A stretch of DNA of 8,217 bases from JBFWQM01 sp050249455 (GTDB lineage Bacteria; Pseudomonadota; Alphaproteobacteria; MPNO01; VGEU01), in assembly GCA_050249455.1 (NCBI GenBank), contig JBFWQM010000235.1, forward strand, positions 1 to 8,217, given 5' to 3'. Within the stretch, counting starts at the first letter, position 1, and each line of letters starts with the position of its first letter. The position numbers and the translations under genes are program-made. The notes beneath the pieces are model-generated. The model worked only from the letters and a program-made list of their open reading frames with translations. It was not told the origin of the DNA and searched no databases. Below are positions 8,165 to 8,217 of the stretch, piece after piece.

Positions 8165-8217
8165 GGGGATAAAAAAAAACGCCCTCGGAGTTTCTGAGGG
8201 CGTTTTTTTTTATCCCC
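8165..8217. terminator. strong bidirectional intrinsic terminator at the window end
   Basis: Two perfect 22-bp arms (8165-8186 and 8196-8217) surround the 9-base loop GGAGTTTCT. The core CGCCCTC/GAGGGCG stem is flanked by nine As on the left and nine Ts on the right, so a hairpin followed by a T-run is present on both strands. It would end a transcript from the gene beyond the right edge before it reaches purC, and isolates the purC promoter. The outer GGGGAT/ATCCCC pairing goes beyond what a terminator needs, and the right arm ends on the last base of the window. Confidence 0.85.

Overview
The window is GC-rich DNA with densely packed genes. It reads like the chromosome of an alphaproteobacterium, plausibly near the Rhodospirillales. 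This is inferred from the purC-purS-purQ-purL-bolA-grxD gene order, the small PurL that needs separate PurS and PurQ, and the style of the PurC N-terminus. No marker gene fixes the taxon.

Left part (1-3280, + strand): three genes in a tight, overlapping run. The first is the C-terminal 220 residues of an AlgI-type MBOAT O-acyltransferase, cut by the window edge. The second is a membrane-anchored SGNH-hydrolase-like protein of 317 aa. The third is a 555-aa polytopic membrane protein resembling GT-C glycosyltransferases. Together they look like a module that builds and O-acylates a cell-surface glycan: the MBOAT protein moves the acyl group across the membrane, the SGNH protein handles it in the periplasm, and the GT-C-like protein adds a sugar. 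The substrate is unknown.

Middle (3281-3455): a short gap between two converging operons. It holds two REP-like palindromes in inverted orientation, both with a GTAG-like head. The right-hand one is followed by a T-rich run on the minus strand, so it probably also terminates the purine operon. A small GC hairpin lies just after grxD.

Right part (3456-7981, - strand): read from right to left, purC, purS, purQ, purL, bolA and grxD. The four pur genes overlap by 4 bases at every junction (GTGA, ATGA, GTGA). PurS, PurQ and PurL are the three subunits of FGAM synthase, and PurC acts two steps later in IMP synthesis. bolA and the CGFS monothiol glutaredoxin follow within tens of bases, giving a BolA-Grx4 iron-sulfur trafficking pair co-transcribed with purine genes.

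Far right (7982-8217): the purC leader with a plausible sigma70-type promoter, an 8-bp perfect dyad further upstream, and a very strong A-tract/T-tract hairpin terminator whose perfect 22-bp arms end exactly at the last base of the window. No RNA genes, CRISPR arrays, insertion sequences or phage genes were seen. Nothing here is clearly a new system. The most open question is the substrate and chemistry of the MBOAT/SGNH/GT-C trio.
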